From: Echiichthys vipera
Lineage: Eukaryota > Chordata > Actinopteri > Perciformes > Trachinidae
Length of the DNA: 64,000 nt
Assembly (NCBI GenBank): GCA_963691815.1
Contig: OY829653.1
Span: 4,194,944-4,258,943 of the forward strand
Direction of reading: 5' to 3'
Shown in pieces: positions 1-11,005 of this stretch. A model generated the notes under the pieces. It worked only from the letters and a program-made list of their open reading frames with translations, made no database searches and was not told the origin of the DNA. A program made the position numbers and the translations under genes. Position 1 is the stretch's first letter. Each line of letters opens with the position of its first letter.

Positions 1-206
1 CATGTAAGCAAATCATTGCTTTTGTTCTTCTTCAGCAATTAGTGTCAAGTGTTGGTTACATCAACATCACTGAACTCAAAATGTTACTAAAGAAAAGTGT
101 AGACCTGTATCAGCAAAATGTATTTAAAGACTCAAGTCAATCAGACCAATCAGAGCAGACTTAGCCTTTGGAGGAGGAGGGGCTTAAAGAGACAGTACAA
201 TTTGAA
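1..206. other. Intronic sequence, nothing recognised
   Basis: No ORF with recognisable homology, RNA gene or structured repeat was seen here before the MITE begins. Confidence 0.5.
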
Positions 207-861
207 GGTAACAGGAGGGTTAAGTGCCTAACGATGTTTATCCTTGGGGTTAATTTGACCCCAGCAATTTAAACATCCAGAAAATGATCAGAATCAAAGT
301 TGTTGCTCATGTTCTTATGTCAGGTACTCTGTGTGTATTTGTTGACGGCCTAAATAGCATTTTAAATTAAACACAGCACCCCAAACACCTTCTTATACAT
401 GTATTTGGAAATATACAAGGAAAAAAACCCAAATATCTCACTAATTTACCTAAAACTGTATTGAAGGATATTAATGTGGTTTTATAGTAAGTTTATTATG
501 AATTTAAAAAGTACAATTTTGTGTTATTTATAATATTTGGAATGAAAGCAATTTCCATTATCAAGGACAGTAGCGTGTATTTATAAATATTTTTATTGTT
601 AAATACATAATAATAATAATAATAATGATTATATCGTCCAAATGATCAACACGACCCAAAGGAACAACGATGCGACAAGTTTGTGTTCACGACATGAAAA
701 GATATAATCATTCAATCAATTTGATCAATTTTCCCAGTTGTCCCTGTTAAATAAGGAAAAGTCATTGAATATAAAGCAAAAACAAATGATGTTAAGCATT
801 TAGTTAGAGATGTTAAACATTGAATTGGGTCAAATTGACCCCAAGGATAACAGGAGGGTTG
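207..861. mobile_element. AT-rich palindromic MITE with CCTTGGGGT..TTTGACCC ends
   Basis: The left part (239-265, ATCCTTGGGGTTAATTTGAC) is the near-perfect reverse complement of the right part (824-849). Both sides also carry an AACAGGAGGGTT tract. Ends of the type AACCCTCCTGTT...GGGGTCAAATTGACCC are, from memory, a very common non-autonomous DNA element of fish genomes. The interior is AT-rich with a short (AAT)n run near 610-627 and no ORF of interest. The outer left boundary is uncertain because the AACAGGAGGGTT there is in the wrong orientation for a simple inverted repeat. Confidence 0.55.
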
Positions 862-1009
862 AACAGGACGAATACAGGTATAGTCAGACAGACTGAATGA
901 GAGATATAATCTGTTTATTTTTAACATTAAAGTTGTTGTTTAAGTAGATTTTTTCATGTAGAAAATGACCAGTAACTATTGAAGGCTTTCAGAACATTAA
1001 AATAGCAGC

Positions 1010-1660
1010 AAACAGTTATCTGCTATGTCAGGATACAGTGGAGTAATGGCGTCCTGAGCAGAGAAAGAAGTCACTCTCCCTCTGTGTGTTTGTGTTGTAG
1101 TCAGAGTTCCTGTTGTTTGTTTTGATAAATGGTCTTGACATATGTGCAGCTTCACATATTCTCATCAACAGGTTGGTAGAATATCTTACGAAAGACTGTA
1201 TGACTTTCTATTTAAGGCTGAAAACAGCGACCAGAAGTGGATTGCAGCAGTTTCCAATAAGGAAGTGCCAAAAATTGCAGTTCTCAAAGTGTCCACTAGG
1301 AGCCGGTTTCATTATAGAGCAGTTTCTCATTGACCCCCATGTTAAACAGGCTGTTTTCTTTTTTTTTTTTACAGCGTAATTAAACCTTTTTAAGGTCAAA
1401 TTTTTTTTTTATTGGAGGTTAAATTTATATATATAATTAAGGCCTTAAGGCGTGGCCTCTTGAGTGACAGCTAGCCTCTGGCCCTCACTTCTCCTCGGAG
1501 GTAAACATCAGCCAGATGGGCGTATCTCCCTCCCCCCAACGTCACATACATGCCCTTTTTTGGTCTGACAAGATGGCGACTCCCAGAGGCGAGGACGACT
1601 GGATCAAGTTACGAAAAAAGACCCACGTCCCAATCTGCGGCGATAGATCAGCGATCTTAT
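1010..1660 (+). repeat. Interspersed repeat of the 'cctcttgagtgacagctag' family, copy 1
   Basis: Several stretches match other parts of the window. GCGTCCTGAGCAGAGAAAGA (1050-1069) recurs at 32020. CAGTTTCTCATTG (about 1320) recurs reversed near 26090. CCTCTTGAGTGACAGCTAG (about 1456) recurs at 14271 and reversed near 25880. ACAAGATGGCGACTCCC (about 1567) recurs at 14900. The copies share internal order, so this is one dispersed family. A superfamily cannot be assigned from sequence alone. Confidence 0.6.
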
Positions 1661-1879
1661 ACTACGGTTACTCATTTTAACATGAGAAATTCACACAGAA
1701 TAAATACCTGGAATACACACATTTTACGTGTGTATTGCTTTTTACACGATATCATGCACACCGTGAATGAGAACAGTCTGTCATGTTAGTGCGTGTAAAA
1801 AAACGTTGGTATTTCACGTATTGCGGTGAGAGCTGTGTGGAGGCATTCACAGCTGACTTTATTCCCCAGTATTTTGAGT

Positions 1880-2000
1880 ACAGCCCCTTTTAAGTATATA
1901 TTGTGGAATAAAAAGTACAATATTTCCCTCTGAAATGCAGTGGAGTGAGAGTATAAAGGTGCAAATATGTCAAAATTGTAGTACTTTTAATGTATCTAGT
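1880..2000 (+). repeat. Fragment of a common fish non-autonomous element
   Basis: The stretch with AAAAGTACAATATTTCCCTC followed by a GTGGAGTGAGAGTATAAAG segment matches, from memory, the interior of the fish repeat whose ends read CAGTGGTGGAAAGTA. It is truncated on both sides. Confidence 0.35.
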
Positions 2001-2621
2001 GTTATTTCACGGCTGGCAGTGGTCAGACTTTTTGACTTGTGAGAAAAAGAGCCCCGTTTGCCGAGGCTGTGAAATTACTGAGGTGTCTTAAATGTTTTCC
2101 CTCCGTTCTGGAAATCCTCTCTGGATCAGGCGTCCCTTTTTCAAACTAAGTGAAAGTCTTGTTCTGGCGTGAAACTATTCATTTCGACCCACATCCATCA
2201 CTCTGCAGGTACGCGGAGACATAAGTTATTTTTCTTTGTCGTGAGACTCAGGTGATACCATGGATGAGTGTTTAACGTCACTGGGCCAATAATTCATCTT
2301 TCATTAGAGCGATGAAGCGGCAGAATCGCCTGAATTCCACGTCTGACACGTGCATGATTAAAACTGGGAAGGACATCATTTGTTTCCCTTCCAGGTGCTC
2401 TGCGAAGGGGAAAAGACATCAAACAAATCACAGTCTGTGGGTTGTTCTAGGAATTTAGAGAGGCTGTCTGGAAACCAAAAGGTCACGGTTTAAATCCTGT
2501 GTATCCATCAGCAGACGTGCGCCAATGAGCCCGTTTTGGCACTGTAAGAAAACTGAAGGTGACTGTCGGCTCAAATGTAGATTATACTTCGTCCTTCCTC
2601 AGTCCTGAAAGGCATGACTTT
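2001..2621. other. Intronic sequence, nothing recognised
   Basis: No gene, RNA or clear repeat seen. It ends at the TTT that flanks the next MITE. Confidence 0.5.
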
Positions 2622-3248
2622 GGGCACACTCACACTGTCCTTCCGCACCGGGCCAAAACCGTTTTTTCAGCTAAAGCCTAGTGCGTTTGACCAGTGTGAG
2701 TGCACCCGCTCCGCGCATAACTGCGACCAGAGGGCCGTCCACGGCCCGTCTGAGAGAGGTGGGCTTTTGTAGAGCGTGTTTGCACATGTACGAGCATGAG
2801 CGTGCGCACGTGTACGAGCAGGAGCACGATGCCTATGGCGCTTCTGACGTAATTTATGTGCGCCTGTTCAGACATAGAAAATAGAAGGAGGGACCATACG
2901 CGGACATTTAACAACAACAACAATGGCAGCGAAAGGTTCACGTTGGTGTGATGCGGAGGTGGAGTGTTTACTGCAGATTTGGTCGATGAAAAGATTCAAA
3001 AACAGTCGACAAGACGCACAAAAACTCTGAGGTCTATGGAAAGATTTGGAAACAAAGCGACGCATCGCGATGACATCATCAACGCGTGTGACGTGTTACG
3101 GCGTGATGACGTATGGACAGCAGGAAGCATTTGCACGAGGCCCAGGCAGTGTGAGTACAAACGGGTCTGGGGCGCGGGGGGAGAGGGAGGGGGGGACAAG
3201 TACCCTAAAGCCCGGGGCGCGGTGCGGAAGGACAGTGTGAGTGCGCCC
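2622..3248 (+). mobile_element. MITE with GGGCGCACTCACACTGTCC ends and a Myb/SANT-like ORF, copy 1
   Basis: The inverted ends are GGGCACACTCACACTGTCC (left) and, read reversed, GGGCGCACTCACACTGTCC (right). The flanks are TTT on both sides, a possible 3-bp target duplication. The interior is shared over its length with the copies at 43487-44057 and 48284-47722, and partly with 18018-18294. It carries an ATG-started ORF at 2923-3030 (MAAKGSRWCDAEVECLLQIW, then a stop after residue 35). That peptide resembles the start of the Myb/SANT-like trihelix proteins encoded by PIF/Harbinger transposons. Three-base target duplications also fit that superfamily. Confidence 0.7.
2923..3030 (+). pseudogene. 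Myb/SANT-like N-terminal ORF inside MITE copy 1
   Basis: This 35-codon ORF has W-x-D-x-E-V-E-x-L-L-x-I-W spacing, typical of the first helix of trihelix Myb/SANT-like domains in Harbinger-associated proteins. It stops at TGA after QDAQKL, so only one helix is encoded. It is probably a relic of the autonomous parent element. The same ORF begins at 43750 (+) and 48029 (-). Confidence 0.5.
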
Positions 3249-3739
3249 TTTGTGACGGGGTCCTACCTGAACACAATGTTCTGTGGAAATATAACTGTGT
3301 TTTCTTATTTGGTTCTAATATTTCGTGTTGCAGAGAGTGCAAAACAAATCAGCAGCTGACAAATTACTGGAAGTACACTTGAATGATTGCACAGTTGTGT
3401 CTGTTTATAGCCCTTTTCACACATGCACTTCAAACCTGAAATTATCCAGACATTACCCGCTGGAGCTGTGAAAGAAAGAAAGTGTAATCTGCGATTGAGC
3501 CCATGTGTGAATAAAGCGACTCAATGCCCAGAGTACTCAAGGCGAGGGTGATGAATAAGGGTGATTAACACTAAGATGGCACCAAAAAATGTGTAACCGC
3601 AGGGACGACGAGGTTTGAGAAGTTCTGTCTGTGAGGGCCGACGCTGAAACCATCAGTCCTGCCTCCTGCACGCTCCTCTCAGGCGCCACCGTCGCCTAAA
3701 CCCAAGAGTATTTTCAGTATGTGAGAATCCCCTGCTACA
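3249..3739. other. Intronic sequence, nothing recognised
   Basis: No gene or clear repeat recognised between the MITE and the SINE. Confidence 0.45.
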
Positions 3740-4088
3740 GGTGACACAGTGGTGGTTAGCACTGTCGCCTCACAGCGAGAGGGTTTCTGGTTCGAATCCC
3801 GGCTGGGGCTCTTCTGTGTGGAGTTTGCATGTTCTCCCCGTGTCTGCGTGGGTTTTCTCCGGGTTCTCCGGTTTCCTCCCACAGTCCAAAGACGTGCAGG
3901 TGTTCGGTTCATTGATGACTCTAAATCACCCGTAGGTGTGAATGGTCGTCGGTCTCTGTTCGTCTCTATGTGTCCTGTGATAGACTGCCGTCCTGTCCAA
4001 GGTGGACCCCGCCTCACGCTCGATGTCAGCTGGGATCAGCTCAAGCGACCTTAACAGGGACAAGCGGTTGAAGATGAATGAATGAATG
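3740..4088 (+). mobile_element. tRNA-derived SINE, family A, full-length copy
   Basis: The head contains an A-box-like GTGGTTAGCACTGTCG and an excellent B box, GGTTCGAATCC. The body includes TTTGCATGTTCTCCCCGTG and CGGTTTCCTCCCACAG. The tail ends in (GAAT)n. About ten other copies occur in the window. This is a highly abundant fish repeat, transcribed by Pol III if active. All ORFs across its copies are shadows. Confidence 0.8.
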
Positions 4089-4159
4089 ACAGACTCCTGC
4101 TGTGTACGACATATGTAAACGAGGAACTCTTGACATTGTCCAGAGTCCTTTAGTGCACA

Positions 4160-4720
4160 TCAGTAACCCCAAATCGGCCTAACCCCGGTTAAGGGAATAA
4201 CCAGATAATTGAAGTTCCCCACGTATACAAGAAAGGGGGTTGACTGGGAAAATTACGAGAGTAACTCGACCTCCGGTGCAGTAGGTGGCGCTACGCTAAC
4301 ACACAGCTGGTTGGAATGTGGCTTTTTTCCCGGTTCCCTTTTGTCAAAATAACAAACGTAATAAACTGATCTTTGGACAGAATTACGACAGAAACAGGTC
4401 TTTTTGGTACTGATCTTTCTTGCCATGGCGAAGTCCTCCCTCGGTTTAAAGGTAACGCTCTATTGTTGATGTTTCCTGGCTTCTTCTATATCAGGGTCAA
4501 AAGCCACTGCAGCAGAGTGAGGAGGGGGAGCAATAACCCACGGAGCATACGCAGAAGCGAAACCCGATAGTAGCACGGGAACGCTGTTTACATGCACGAA
4601 TAATCTGCAGGAGTTATCTGAGTCTGTTAACTGGGGTTTGATGTTTACATGGTGTTTGAGAAACAAGAGTAAGCCCTTAACCCGAATATAATCAGGTTTT
4701 TAAACTGCATGTAAACGCAC
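4160..4720. repeat. Probable non-autonomous DNA element (ends uncertain)
   Basis: The left part (CCCCGGTTAAGGGAATAACC) and right part (GGGTTTGATGTTTACATGG; CTGCATGTAAACGCACTGA) resemble fish elements with 'gtttacatgca' and 'ggttaagg' terminal motifs. No clean inverted repeat could be paired by eye. Confidence 0.3.
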
Positions 4721-4999
4721 TGATTGTGTCTTTTGGATTTGGATTTCACTCTGTACTGGTTAAATGTTTGAATACACCCCAGTAAGCCTCTGCTGGATGT
4801 GCAAATAAGCAACCTCGCTCATTAACATCTTTATAAGGTGATAAAAGGTCAGTCGTTGTGTAAATAACCAGGCAACAAAAAAAGCTATGTACTGTAATTA
4901 ATGCATCATTAAACTAACATTTCACACATAAGGAAATAAAACCTCCTTGTTTATTATATGCTGTGAATGTAGCAGTGTTGCTCTTCTCGTGTGGGGTAA

Positions 5000-5000
<1 letters not shown>

Positions 5001-5038
<38 letters not shown>
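5001..5038. repeat. (AC)n microsatellite
   Basis: About 19 uninterrupted AC units. Confidence 0.95.
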
Positions 5039-5040
<2 letters not shown>

Positions 5041-7440
5041 TCTAAACGTTCATTTGTGTTAGCTCTAACATAGATAGATACTTGAGGCGTGAAGCTTCAA
5101 ATGCTTGCTGTTACATCACAGCAGCTCAGTTTATCAAATAGCGGATCCGTATTTATAGTTTCTTGATCTACATGTGTGCACAAGATGGTCCTCTTTTGTT
5201 TTGTTTAAAGTCGCGTGGTTCATCAAACATCCTCCCTTTTGTATTGAAGTGATTATATTTTCATTTCCTACCTCCTGATCAAAATGGATACGGTCTATTA
5301 AACAACACATTCAATTAAACTTTAAATAACTCTGTGGTTTGAGTCACGGCAGAAATCTGATTAAGAGCGTCGAGGCACGGAAGATAGACTCAAAATATTC
5401 AGTTCAAATGAAAGTAACATTCATCCAGATATATGGAAAAAATCCCGTTTGACAATTTAATTACAACATCAAAGTGTCTGGAACGTGTTGTTCTGGCTTC
5501 ATAATTCAATTAACTCAATGTGATTTCAACAAGACGATTAAACATGTATATTCAGGACGCAACAGACAGACAGTACAAACAGAAACCTCCTATAACGAAC
5601 AGTACCGGAGGTCGGCACAGAGGAAAGTTTACCATTGTTCCAGCTGTGTATGATTTCAGTTGACTCCCGCTCGCATAAAGAATCAATTGCCAATTTAATG
5701 TTCAAATAAAAGCATCTCCAAAGCTAACATCTATGTAATGGAGGGTAAACCCACTTCAATCATTTTTATTTGTGGAATAGTTTACTCCGGTTATTCTTCA
5801 TCGTCATCGTTTAGACCATTTCTTATGGAGTTGGAGTTGTCTCCTACTATTTATGTGTGGTACAGAGTTTATGCACCGTTTTTAGCCAGTCGTAAATCTT
5901 TATGACCTAGATTCACAGAGAATGGGCCAAGTTGTGAAGCCAGTATACAGATGGAGGGACAGTGCGTTCAAGGGCGATAGGGGATGTAAATTAAAGCCTG
6001 TAGTGATGCAGATTTTGGGGGTTTTCTCCCTTGCATGTCCTCATCACTGTACTCTATCTACTGTGTTCTCTAGTCAACACATGCAGAACCCCCTTCAGCC
6101 ACATTCATGCAAATCACTTAACACCCCAGCAAACGATCCCACAACAAACAGTGGTCACCTCCAGTGTGGGCCTCAGTCACTGTCACAGTGTGCGGGGGGT
6201 GGTCAGGTATCATGGGAGACGGACACACCTCAGGGCCGAGTCACACGAGAACGAGTTGTCCTATAAACGCACATTTTTAATACCGGTGAGGCCGACCATC
6301 CACGCGCAGCCGGCGTTATCGGAGCCTGAAAACAGTCTTTGCTGTAACCAGGTCCCAGAGTGGGAATATTTGAGTACGCCCCCCGTGGCGTTGTCATCTT
6401 GACAGCAAGACCACATACTTTGTTAACGATGCCGTCATCTCCACACCTCCGACCTCTAACCCCCACGGTGTCACATAACAACAACAACAGTGCTGCTGCC
6501 TCGGGAGACAGACACGGACCCACAGACTAACCTGGAATCTGAGGCACATGCATGGGAATGAATTAGACCGACCACTTATTCTCCCTTTTCCCTGATGCTC
6601 TGAATAAGACGCTAAATTGGTCGCTAGTGGCTGTTTATAAATAAAGTTGCCAAGAAGGTCGCAAAAAGTAGCGAGACAGTGCCCGCCTGTGAGTGCCTTG
6701 GGACGGGGAACGGCTCACAGCAGCACCCTCTAGGTGAGTCATTTGTGGTGTGACGGACGTCTAAACCCAACAGAAATGAAGTCATTTTTGAAATAGTTTA
6801 AACCAGGATGCAACCAGAACCTGGCTGTTGCTGCACATATATAATAAAATAAGGATTAATATACGTTTAATTCTTACTGTACTCTATCTACTGTGTTCTC
6901 TAGTCAACCTGCCAACATCATCCATGTGCAGAGTTTTGCACTCGTATAACTTAATTTACATTTGCATCCTCGGTCTGCAGCGCTCTTATTTACCCACTTA
7001 CACGTCACATAAACAGTATTGCCGTATAGTCTATGCTCCCACGGATCCTTGACTCTCTCTGTCCCCTCAGACACAATTTAGGAACAAACTACAGCAGGAA
7101 ATGAAGCTTTCCAGCATGATTCCTCGAGGGGATTTTAAACTTATATTTATGAAATCTAGAGAAAGCGTCCGTGGGGGTCTGCTCTTGTTTTTCTCGATCG
7201 CTATAAACCACTGCCTCGACACTTCACATTTATCAATTTAATGACTTGTCGTGTTCTATTGTGTCTTCATAAATGCCCTGTTCCTCTGCACCTTTGTGTT
7301 GTTTTGCTGTTGTGTGTTAAGACACGATGAGAAACCTTTATTGTTAATGTACCTGGATTACAAAGAAGTTGTCTCCCTTGAGAATGAGTGTTTCAATTAG
7401 ATTACCTGTATGAATAAAGGTTAAACAAAGTTATTGTTTG
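5039..7440. other. Intronic sequence with one duplicated 33-mer
   Basis: No coding homology was recognised. An identical 33-base segment (ACTGTACTCTATCTACTGTG...) occurs at 6046-6078 and 6876-6908 in the same orientation. The ORFs around 5922-6523 show no recognisable protein features. Confidence 0.5.
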
Positions 7441-7927
7441 ATGATGTTTAGCACACGTATTCCATTAAATTGAAAAATACTCCATTACAAGTAAAAGTCC
7501 TGTGTTAAAAACCCTACTTCAATAAAAGGAGTATCAAATGTATTATGGAGAGTTTAAGTACTTTGAAAAATGGAAGCTGTGACTTTTATTAGGGTTCTGA
7601 TGCATCAATGTGCAGGCAACATTTGGCTGTTTTAAGCTGGTTATAGAAGAGTTAGTTTGAATTTCTTTGGTTGACAGTTTAACCGCAGTGGTTTCCAACC
7701 TGGGAGACCAGCCCCCTCCAAAGGGTCACCTGAGGAGGTCATGAGATGATTAATGGAAGGGGAACAAACGATATATAATAGATAATTGTGTTAAAGCTGT
7801 CCGATAAATGCAGTGAAATAAACACTACGGTATTTTCCCTCCAGAATTGTAGTGGGCTAGAAGTAAAATGTGGTAAAGAAGGTAAATATCCACAGTACAG
7901 CAGTTGAGTAAATACTTTCCACCACTG
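7441..7927 (+). repeat. Common fish non-autonomous element ending TTTCCACCACTG
   Basis: CCATTACAAGTAAAAGTCCT (about 7482) and GAGTAAATACTTTCCACCAC near the right end match, from memory, the fish repeat with CAGTGGTGGAAAGTA termini (hAT-like). A second motif, GTGGTTTCCAACCTGGG (about 7688), suggests another element is embedded. The left end is not defined. Confidence 0.45.
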
Positions 7928-7955
7928 ATCAGGGGTCAGACTCAATAATTATCCA

Positions 7956-7961
7956 TTTATT
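7956..7961 (-). promoter_or_regulatory. Polyadenylation signal of the tetraspanin gene
   Basis: AATAAA on the minus strand, about 200 bases after the TAA stop of the tetraspanin ORF. It is the first canonical signal in that direction. A repeat end (TTTCCACCACTG, 7916-7927) begins about 30 bases beyond it, which limits the 3' UTR. Confidence 0.6.
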
Positions 7962-8162
7962 TCCCACAAAAGTACAACAGACTGAGCATTTCATTGTCAA
8001 AATGTCTAATGTGAAATTCAAAATATAAAAGCAAAGAGGTAAAAAGCGTATTTAAGAAAATCACAGTGAGGCAGAGCCCAGTAAAGATGCAATGAACGCT
8101 AACATGATGATGATCTGTCCTTCAATCACCTTCATGAACCTCAGGCTTCGCGGTAAAACACT

Positions 8163-8858
8163 TTAAAGGATGCTGCCCTTCCTCTTTCCTATCTTACAGC
8201 ACAGGACCATCGACAGAATCATGCCCAGCATCATCAAGATGCCAAATCCAAATGCCGTCCCCATGAGTGTGTTTGATACATTGTCCAGCCACGTCATGAT
8301 GTACGTCATACACGGTGTTGCATATATCTCACGCCCGTCCACAAAAGTGCAGTTTCTGGAGGTGTCTGTGCAGTTACAGGAGTCTGGCACCACTGTTGCG
8401 TTGCCCCAGTCAAGATGGCCGACGAAGAAACCACAACAGAACCCGGACCTTTCAACAGTCTGAAATGACACCTGAACTTTTCTGGGCTGTTCGCTCAGTG
8501 GAAGCAGCTGCTTCATGTTTTCCCTCACATGCTCCTGGGCAGCTGCAGTTCTTGATATCGCTCCCAGCAATCCAACAGCCAACAGCATGAGGAACATTAC
8601 GAGCAGGCCCGTGAAGAACAGGACCAGCAGGCGGCGGTTCTCTCCGATCGCTCCGCAGAAGCCCAGGAAGCCAAAAATCAGAGTCACGCCACCGATGAAT
8701 ATCAGGATGTTAATGGCCGGGAGAAGCTCATCGGAGACCTGGTATTCCGCGTGGTTTCTCTTGATGTGCACGGAGAAAGCGAAAACGATGGTTCCAAACA
8801 CAAAAAACAAGAAGTTGAAGGTGAAAAGCAGGTATTTCATGCCCTTGCAGACGGTCAT
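8163..8858 (-). CDS. tspan8-like: Intronless tetraspanin, TSPAN8-like
   Basis: A complete 231-residue ORF with no intron. Tetraspanins are four-pass membrane scaffolds that organise integrins and other receptors in membrane microdomains. Membrane segments fall near residues 9-30, 47-71, 77-101 and 197-221, with a short first loop and a large second loop (about 102-196). The large loop carries the diagnostic CCG at 141-143, further cysteines at 161, 163, 170 and 183, and a DWG motif at 150-152 as in TSPAN8. N-glycosylation sequons are at Asn153, 162, 169 and 193. GFLGFCGA follows TM2 as in the family. The start codon has A at -3 and gives the usual short N-terminus (MTVCKGMKYL). Vertebrate tetraspanin genes normally have several introns, so this is probably an old retrogene or an intron-loss copy. 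It lies on the same strand as the znf385-family gene, in its inferred downstream intron. There is no poly(A) tract or clear target duplication. CD9- or TSPAN1-like identity is possible; membership of the tetraspanin family is not in doubt. Confidence 0.93.
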   Translation of the reverse strand: MTVCKGMKYLLFTFNFLFFVFGTIVFAFSVHIKRNHAEYQVSDELLPAINILIFIGGVTLIFGFLGFCGAIGENRRLLVLFFTGLLVMFLMLLAVGLLGAISRTAAAQEHVRENMKQLLPLSEQPRKVQVSFQTVERSGFCCGFFVGHLDWGNATVVPDSCNCTDTSRNCTFVDGREIYATPCMTYIMTWLDNVSNTLMGTAFGFGILMMLGMILSMVLCCKIGKRKGSIL

Positions 8859-8922
8859 TGTGCGACCTCAGGAGCAACTCCAGGGGCCAAATGAGAGTGT
8901 CTCTACCACAGGGTGCTCCTGC

Positions 8923-8947
8923 TTACATATGCTTAAATGTGGGCGGG
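8923..8947 (-). promoter_or_regulatory. Putative promoter elements of the tetraspanin gene (GC box plus AT-rich box)
   Basis: Upstream of the ATG on the minus strand are CCCGCCC (8947-8941) and then ATTTAAGCATATGTAA (8938-8923), about 65-80 bases before the start codon. This spacing would allow a short unspliced leader. A (GT)n tract lies further upstream at 9040-9065. The motifs are weak, so this is a suggestion only. Confidence 0.3.
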
Positions 8948-9039
8948 AACTTTTTACCCATGTTTGGGGCATATTCAGTGGGGGAGGCAGGGAACAATGA
9001 AGACTAATGGGGGTGTTACAAAGGAGTATGTGTTTTTGT

Positions 9040-9065
9040 TGTGTGTGTGTGTGTGTGTGTGTGTG
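9040..9065. repeat. (GT)n microsatellite upstream of the tetraspanin gene
   Basis: About 13 GT units, roughly 180 bases upstream of the tetraspanin start codon. Confidence 0.9.
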
Positions 9066-9812
9066 ACTGCTCCCTGTCTTTCTCCAGGTTGCTGACATAT
9101 GCACATGTGATTGATTGAGTGGGCACACCTGTGCTGTGTGAAGCCTGAGTAGCTTGGTAGGTTTTTACAGCCTTTTCCTCAAAAGCAGGGTGATGATCGT
9201 GGACTCGGAAGTGATTTGGACTTCGTCTTATCATCATCTAACACTGTTGTCTTCTCTCATGATAGATCGGCCTCTGCATGTTTGTGGCAAACTCGTTTTT
9301 TGTTCGAAATTGTGCAGAGCAGCGACTCGCCTTGTTTTTTTGTTGTTTTCTTTATTGATAAATTGTACAGATCATATTTTCAACAAGTGTCTCCCATCTT
9401 TCCTTCTGTCATTCAACATCAATTGTTACTCCCTAATAATGGGACTCAACAGGTGGTTAAAAAAACGTTTTGTCATTTGTTGGAGCAGGCGCCCTATATA
9501 CAGAGGCTGAAAGTCTTCGCAACAGCACCCAGGTTCGACTCTGACCTGTGGCCCTTTTGCAGTATGTCGCCCCCCCCCCCTCTCTCCCCATTTTCTTTGA
9601 ATCCTTCAGTCGCACTTTAATGAAGGCGAAAGAGCCATAAAAGTTGTTCAACCTATCAAATGGCAGCACCTCTGGATGCTGTCTCTCAGAGCATCTGGTG
9701 TTACTCCAATAAAGGGATGGCACGGAGGGGAAGACAGTAAACCACATTCATCAGAATATTTCAAATGATGTGTCTATTTTCAGGAATGAATCCACTACAA
9801 CAAAAACTAGTG
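9066..9812. other. Intronic sequence, nothing recognised
   Basis: Contains a short C-run (about 9569-9579). The ORFs here (for example 9216-9620) have no recognisable domain. Confidence 0.45.
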
Positions 9813-10030
9813 AGGGGTGCCATGGCTCAGGGGGTAGAGTGAGTGGGGCGTCCACTTGTGGGAAGAACGGCGGTTCGATCGGTCGTTGAAGTATCCGTGG
9901 GCTAGGTAGTGAACCCCAAATTGCTCTTGACGGGTGCGCCAGAGGTGTATGAGTGGTTCAATCAGATCCTGATGAGCAGATGGTACCTTGCATGGCAGTA
10001 ATTGCAAGCCCATTTAACATTTACCGTACT
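9813..10030 (+). mobile_element. tRNA-derived SINE, family B
   Basis: The head has GCCATGGCTCAGGGGGTAGA (A box) and CGGTTCGATCGG (B box). It is followed by AAGTATCCGTGGGCTAGGTA and GAACCCCAAATTGCTC, the familiar body of a fish SINE. It is truncated before the usual 3' tail. Confidence 0.65.
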
Positions 10031-10479
10031 AGGGAGCCACATCAGAAACTAAACGGAGCTTTTGCACATTGCATTTTCATCACATTTGAAGAACAGGGAA
10101 AATGAGGCAACTTAGTCTGATAACAGATTAACTTTGAGGGTTTAGGGGTCACACAAACCCTACTAATGTATAATTATGGTGTCAATCTGTTGTTTTCCTT
10201 TAAAAAGTATTTGATTTTCTTGTGTGAAATCCAATAAGTTTCTCTTATCGTTGCTACATGCATTTTTTTGCAATGTAATTAAACACAGAAATGACCATAA
10301 ATCATTGACAGTAACCTACATTTTTAAATATTTTATATGTTACATGGGCTATGCATGAATAAAAATCTAATACTACCAAATGACAATACTTATGTTTGGA
10401 AGAACTCCCTGTCATGTAATGTTGCATAAAAAGTTCTGTCAACACCTATTAGAGGTGTAGAGCAGATAAACCTTATATA
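10031..10479. other. Intronic sequence, nothing recognised
   Basis: AT-rich; no feature seen. Confidence 0.45.
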
Positions 10480-11005
10480 TGCCTACCTTAGGAAATATTA
10501 TAAGGAAGAACTCCGTACATTTTTATGCTGATGATACACAATTGTATTAGTCAAACCAGTAGAAACTGATCAGTTAGCCAAGTTATTGTACTTGGCCCCA
10601 AAGGCCACCGAAACTCAATAACTAAAGATATTGTTACTCTGGATGATGTTGTGTTGTCCTCCAGCACCACAGTAAGGAATCTGGGTGTTATTTTTGATCA
10701 GGATATGTCCTTCTACTCTCACATAAAACTAACAACAAGGACTGCATATTTTCACCTGCGTAATATCGCGTAAATTAGGAACATTGTGTCTCAGAAAGAT
10801 GCAGAGAAACTTGTTCATGCATTTGTTATTTCTAGGCTGGACTACTGCAACTCCTTATTATCAGGCTGCTCCAATAAGTCTGTTAAGAGTCTCCAGTTGG
10901 TCCAAAATGCTGCAGCTCGTGTACTAACTAAAACAAATCGAAGAGAACATATTTCTCCTGTTTTAGCCTCTTTGCACTGGCTACCTGTAAAATCCAGGAG
11001 GCCGA
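10480..11005 (+). pseudogene. Non-LTR retrotransposon reverse transcriptase remnant (CR1/L2/Rex1 type)
   Basis: In one frame the sequence gives FYADDTQLY, the catalytic Y-x-D-D region of a reverse transcriptase, followed at once by a stop (10518-10550). After at least one frameshift, 10620-10770 reads NLGVIFDQDMSF-like, and 10786-11005 reads KLVHAFVISRLDYCN, QLVQNAAARVLT and PVLASLHWLPV. These are signatures of the RT C-terminal part of CR1/L2/Rex1-clade LINEs in fish. The copy is 5' truncated, frameshifted and lacks a 3' end, so it is dead. Confidence 0.85.

Noticed and set aside
6150..6185. Possible next znf385 exon (minus strand reading TEAHTGG)
   Set aside because: It does not give the expected AEAHYKG sequence and lacks a convincing donor.
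9813..10030. A genuine tRNA gene at the head of the family B SINE
   Set aside because: A and B boxes are present, but no acceptor stem or cloverleaf can be formed.
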